From Anaerolineae bacterium (GTDB lineage: Bacteria; Chloroflexota; Anaerolineae; JAAYZQ01): a stretch of 7,501 nt of DNA. The translations under genes and the position numbers were made by a program. Of the stretch, positions 4,988-7,501 are shown piece by piece; positions within the stretch are counted from its first letter, which is position 1; the number at the start of each line of letters is the position of its first letter. The notes under the pieces were generated by a model. That model worked only from the letters and a program-made list of their open reading frames with translations. It ran no database searches and was not told the origin of the DNA. The stretch lies in NCBI GenBank assembly GCA_016926595.1, contig JAFGOG010000492.1, positions 1 to 7,501 on the forward strand. The letters run 5' to 3'.

Positions 4988-6767
4988 CGATCACCTCGTC
5001 GAACAGGTCTCTCACCCTGGCCCGGATCTCCCCGGGCGTAAACGGCAGCCCGCCATATTTCTTGAGCGAGATTAGGGGAGGCTCAGCCCCTCTGCGTTGC
5101 GCCTCGGGGATTCCCATGTGAGCCTTGACCCACGCCGCGAACTGGCCGCTGCGGTTCACTTCCGGCGCCAGGATCGCCTTCAGGTTCCGCGCAAAATAGC
5201 GAACGCGCGACGCGGGCAACGGGTTGATCACCGCTGGGATGAGCGCGGCCACCGGATAGCCTTCGGCGGCCAGCTCTTCCACCGCCTCGCGGGCCGCGCC
5301 GGCCGTCGAGCCCCAGGTGAGCACCCCGACCTCGGCCTCCTCTTCCGGCGCGCCGCAGGCCTGGCAGCCCAGCGGCGGCTCCAGCCCGCACAGCAGCTCG
5401 GCCGCCCGCTCGAACTTGACTCCGCGCTTGTCAAGCTGGGCGGTGTGCATCGCCGGCGTATAGTTCGGCTCGCCCATCTCGTCGTGCTCCAGTCCGGTGG
5501 CCGTAAACGGCGTCGGGTCAAAGCCGGGCACCCCCATCGGCGATATCCCATCCTCGGTCAGCGCATAGCGGCGATACGCCTGAGCATCGCCGGACGGTCG
5601 CAGCCGGTAGGCAACCGGCACCAGGTCCGGATTGGGCATCGCCAGGGTCTCGGTGCGGTGGGAAAGCGACTGGTCCGACAGCAGGATCACCGGCATCTGG
5701 TACGTCTCGGCCAGGTTAAAGGCATGCATCGTCTGGTAGAAACAGTCCTCCACCGAGCGCGGGGCCAGGACGATGCGCGGCGCGTCGCCGTGGGCCCCGT
5801 ACAGGGCGATGTTGAGGTCGCCCTGCTCCATCTTGGTCGGCATGCCGGTGCTCGGCCCGGCGCGCTGAGCATCGACGACCACCAACGGCACCTCGGCCAT
5901 GGTCGCCAGTCCCAGCATCTCCTGCATCAGCGAAAAGCCCGGCCCGCTGGTGGCGGTCATGGCCCTCACCCCGCCAATCGACGCCCCGACGACAGCGCCG
6001 ATCGCCGCGATCTCGTCCTCGGTCTGCAGGACGGCGCCCCCCATCTCGGGCAGGCGCTTGGCCAGCTCCTCCATAATGTCCGAGGCGGGCGTGATCGGAT
6101 AGCCGGCAAAGAACCGGCAGCCGGCGGCCAGCGCCGCGGCGACGATCGCCTGGTTGCCCGACATGACCAGCGCCGACCCCTCCCTGGGATGGGGCGGCGC
6201 CAGGCGGAGCGGGATCTCGTCCGCGATATTCTTTCGCACCCACTCGAAACCGGCCAGCAGGGCTATCCGGTTGCTTTCGGCAAACTCGGGGCGCGCGCCA
6301 AACTTTTCCCTGACCGTGGCCTGCAGCGCGCTAAAATCAAAGCCAAACAGCGCCGCCAGCGCTCCCAGCCCGATCAGGTTTTTGCCCTTTCTCAAGTTCA
6401 GGTCGCGGGCCAGACCGTCCAGCGGCACCCCGTAAGCCGCGCCTGTGAACCCCTCCGGGACCTCTTGCATCGCCGGATCGTAGACCAGTATGCCGTCGCG
6501 GCGCAGACCCTCGTGCTGCAGATCCCAGGCCTCCTGGTTAAAGGCCACCAGCACGTCCGATTGGTCGCCCAGCGACGGCAGCGGCTGCACCCCGACCCGG
6601 AGCTGGAACATCACCGGCCCGCCCTTGATCTCGGCCGGATAGGTGCGAAAAGTGTGGACATGATACCCACTCCGCGCCACCGACAGGGTCAGCACGTCGC
6701 CAGCCGAGATCACATTGTCGGCGCCCGACTCGCCCCCCATGCGCAGCAGCAATCTGTCAACAGGCAT
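4980..6767 (-). CDS. korA: 2-oxoacid:ferredoxin oxidoreductase, fused gamma-alpha subunit
   Basis: 595 aa from ATG 6767, which has AAGGGTGA upstream and lies 5 nt after the preceding stop. Residues 1 to about 185 are the gamma domain (GGESGADNVISAGDVL, TFRTYPAEIKGGPVMFQLRV, SDVLVAFNQEAWD). Residues about 198-420 are the alpha pyrimidine-binding domain, with GNQAIVAAALAAGCRFFAGY, the YPITPASD motif (223-230) known to matter in TPP enzymes of this family, ATSGPGFSLMQE (272-283) and DAQRAGPSTGMPTKMEQGDL (299-318). The C-terminal domain (about 478-595) contains VGVLTWGSTAGAAREAVEEL. The fused arrangement is typical of the two-subunit enzymes. The linker before the C-terminal domain has an unusual Cys460-x7-Cys468-x2-Cys471. 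An upstream ATG at 6956 is rejected: it would add 63 Arg/Ala-rich residues read out of frame from the methyltransferase gene. Confidence 0.95.
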   Translation of the reverse strand: MPVDRLLLRMGGESGADNVISAGDVLTLSVARSGYHVHTFRTYPAEIKGGPVMFQLRVGVQPLPSLGDQSDVLVAFNQEAWDLQHEGLRRDGILVYDPAMQEVPEGFTGAAYGVPLDGLARDLNLRKGKNLIGLGALAALFGFDFSALQATVREKFGARPEFAESNRIALLAGFEWVRKNIADEIPLRLAPPHPREGSALVMSGNQAIVAAALAAGCRFFAGYPITPASDIMEELAKRLPEMGGAVLQTEDEIAAIGAVVGASIGGVRAMTATSGPGFSLMQEMLGLATMAEVPLVVVDAQRAGPSTGMPTKMEQGDLNIALYGAHGDAPRIVLAPRSVEDCFYQTMHAFNLAETYQMPVILLSDQSLSHRTETLAMPNPDLVPVAYRLRPSGDAQAYRRYALTEDGISPMGVPGFDPTPFTATGLEHDEMGEPNYTPAMHTAQLDKRGVKFERAAELLCGLEPPLGCQACGAPEEEAEVGVLTWGSTAGAAREAVEELAAEGYPVAALIPAVINPLPASRVRYFARNLKAILAPEVNRSGQFAAWVKAHMGIPEAQRRGAEPPLISLKKYGGLPFTPGEIRARVRDLFDEVIDG

Positions 6768-6772
6768 CCCTA

Positions 6773-7501
6773 TCACCCTTTCAAGGCGGCGGCGATGGCC
6801 GCCACGTGCGCTGGCGTCGTGCCGCAGCAGCCGCCGATCACCTGCGCGCCGGCCTGGCGCAGCCGCAGCGCGATGTCGGACATATACTCCGGCGTGGCAT
6901 CGTACACAGTCTCGACGCCCACCAGGCGCGGCAGCCCGGCGTTGGGCTTGGCCCACAGGATCGCATCCGGCTGCGCCTGGCGCATCGCCTCTATCAGCCC
7001 TTCGTACTCTGCCGGGTCGTGGCCGCAGTTGGCCCCGATCCCCTGCGCCAGCGGCCCTACCGCCTGGGCCGCCTGCTCCGGCTTGACCCCCATCATCGTC
7101 CGCCCGTGCGTGTCAAAGCTGAACGTGCAAAAGATCGGCAGGCCGGTCACGCGCCGGGCGCCCGCGATCGCCGCCTGCGCCTCGCCCAGGTCGCTCATCG
7201 TCTCGATCAGCAGGAAATCGGCGCCGCCCTCGGCGAGCCCCGCCGCCTGCTGGGCATACGCCTCGGCTATCTGTTCTGGCGTGACTTTGCCGCCTAACCC
7301 GAGAAGCTGTCCGGTCGGCCCCATGTCGCCGGCCACGAAAACGCCGTCGCCTGCCACCTCACGCGCCAGCTCCGCCGCCAGGCGGTTGACCTCGGCCACC
7401 CGCTCACCCAGCCCGTGCCTCGCCAGCCGGTAATGCGTACCGCCAAAGCTGCACGTCAGGATCAGATCCGAGCCGGCCTGCACATAGGCCCGGTGCAGCG
7501 C
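6773..7501 (-). CDS. Homocysteine S-methyltransferase family protein, C-terminal part (cut by window edge)
   Basis: The frame is open to the window end, giving 242 aa plus stop; the visible part begins ALHRAYVQAGSDLILTCSFGG. A GTG at 7483 is inside the domain, so it is not the true start. Family features: a TIM-barrel core with GDMGPTG, DFLLIETMSDLGEA, and the three zinc-binding cysteines, one in IGANCGHDP (codon 7027-7025) and the pair in IGGCCGTTP (codons 6829-6824). Family members transfer a methyl group from a donor (S-methylmethionine, betaine, methyl-cobalamin or others) to a thiol, usually homocysteine. Donor and acceptor cannot be told here. There is no cobalamin-binding or folate domain after it, so it is not full-length MetH. 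The usual TNTF motif reads TCSF. It ends 5 nt before korA and is probably co-transcribed. Confidence 0.9.
   Translation of the reverse strand, partial: ALHRAYVQAGSDLILTCSFGGTHYRLARHGLGERVAEVNRLAAELAREVAGDGVFVAGDMGPTGQLLGLGGKVTPEQIAEAYAQQAAGLAEGGADFLLIETMSDLGEAQAAIAGARRVTGLPIFCTFSFDTHGRTMMGVKPEQAAQAVGPLAQGIGANCGHDPAEYEGLIEAMRQAQPDAILWAKPNAGLPRLVGVETVYDATPEYMSDIALRLRQAGAQVIGGCCGTTPAHVAAIAAALKG

Noticed and set aside
6768..6956. N-terminal extension of korA to ATG 6956
   Set aside because: The added residues are an out-of-frame reading of the methyltransferase gene, and ATG 6767 has a good ribosome site and starts the gamma domain.
5097..7433. Very long open frame (778 codons) on the plus strand opposite korA and the methyltransferase gene
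   Set aside because: Rich in Arg, Gln, His and Gly with no recognisable domain. It runs antisense to two clear enzyme genes; high GC keeps stop codons rare.

Overview
The window reads as a GC-rich bacterial chromosome segment, most likely from the Chloroflexota (Anaerolineae-like). Three things suggest this: a Pro-Thr repeat tail on a secreted pilus-type protein, a two-subunit 2-oxoacid:ferredoxin oxidoreductase with a fused gamma-alpha chain, and a tad-type locus with a von Willebrand A protein lying between two TadE-like proteins. The taxonomic call is inference. All eight supported genes lie on the minus strand, so the transcriptional order runs from high to low coordinates. Both outer genes are cut by the window edges.

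First transcription unit (7501 to about 4087): the C-terminal part of a zinc-dependent homocysteine S-methyltransferase family protein, then korA (fused gamma-alpha subunit), then korB (TPP and [4Fe-4S] beta subunit). The genes are tightly packed: 5 nt between the first two and an 8-nt overlap between korA and korB. A strong intrinsic terminator (13-bp perfect inverted repeat plus seven U) follows korB. KorAB would together oxidise a 2-oxoacid to acyl-CoA and reduce ferredoxin.

Intergenic control region (3922-4138): besides the terminator it holds a 12-bp perfect palindrome, four tandem 11-bp imperfect direct repeats, and an extended -10 element (TGGTATGAT) facing the second unit. The repeats end 7 bp upstream of the -10 element and cover the place of a -35 box. 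This looks like an activator-dependent promoter.

Second transcription unit (3921 to below 1): part of a tad/Flp-type pilus assembly locus. It contains a TadE-like pseudopilin, a TadG-like VWA protein with a complete MIDAS motif and two unusual cysteine-rich loops, a second TadE-like protein with a Pro-Thr tail, a CpaB/RcpC protein with a short poly-Gln tract, and the N-terminal receiver-like half of a CpaE/TadZ-type protein cut off just at its Walker A motif. The motor ATPase (CpaF/TadA) and the TadB/TadC membrane proteins would be expected beyond the left edge. No Flp pilin and no prepilin peptidase are seen in the window.

The most unusual observations are the paired Cys modules placed on the metal-binding face of the VWA domain and the 11-bp repeat array at the tad promoter. 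No RNA genes, insertion sequences or CRISPR arrays were recognised.
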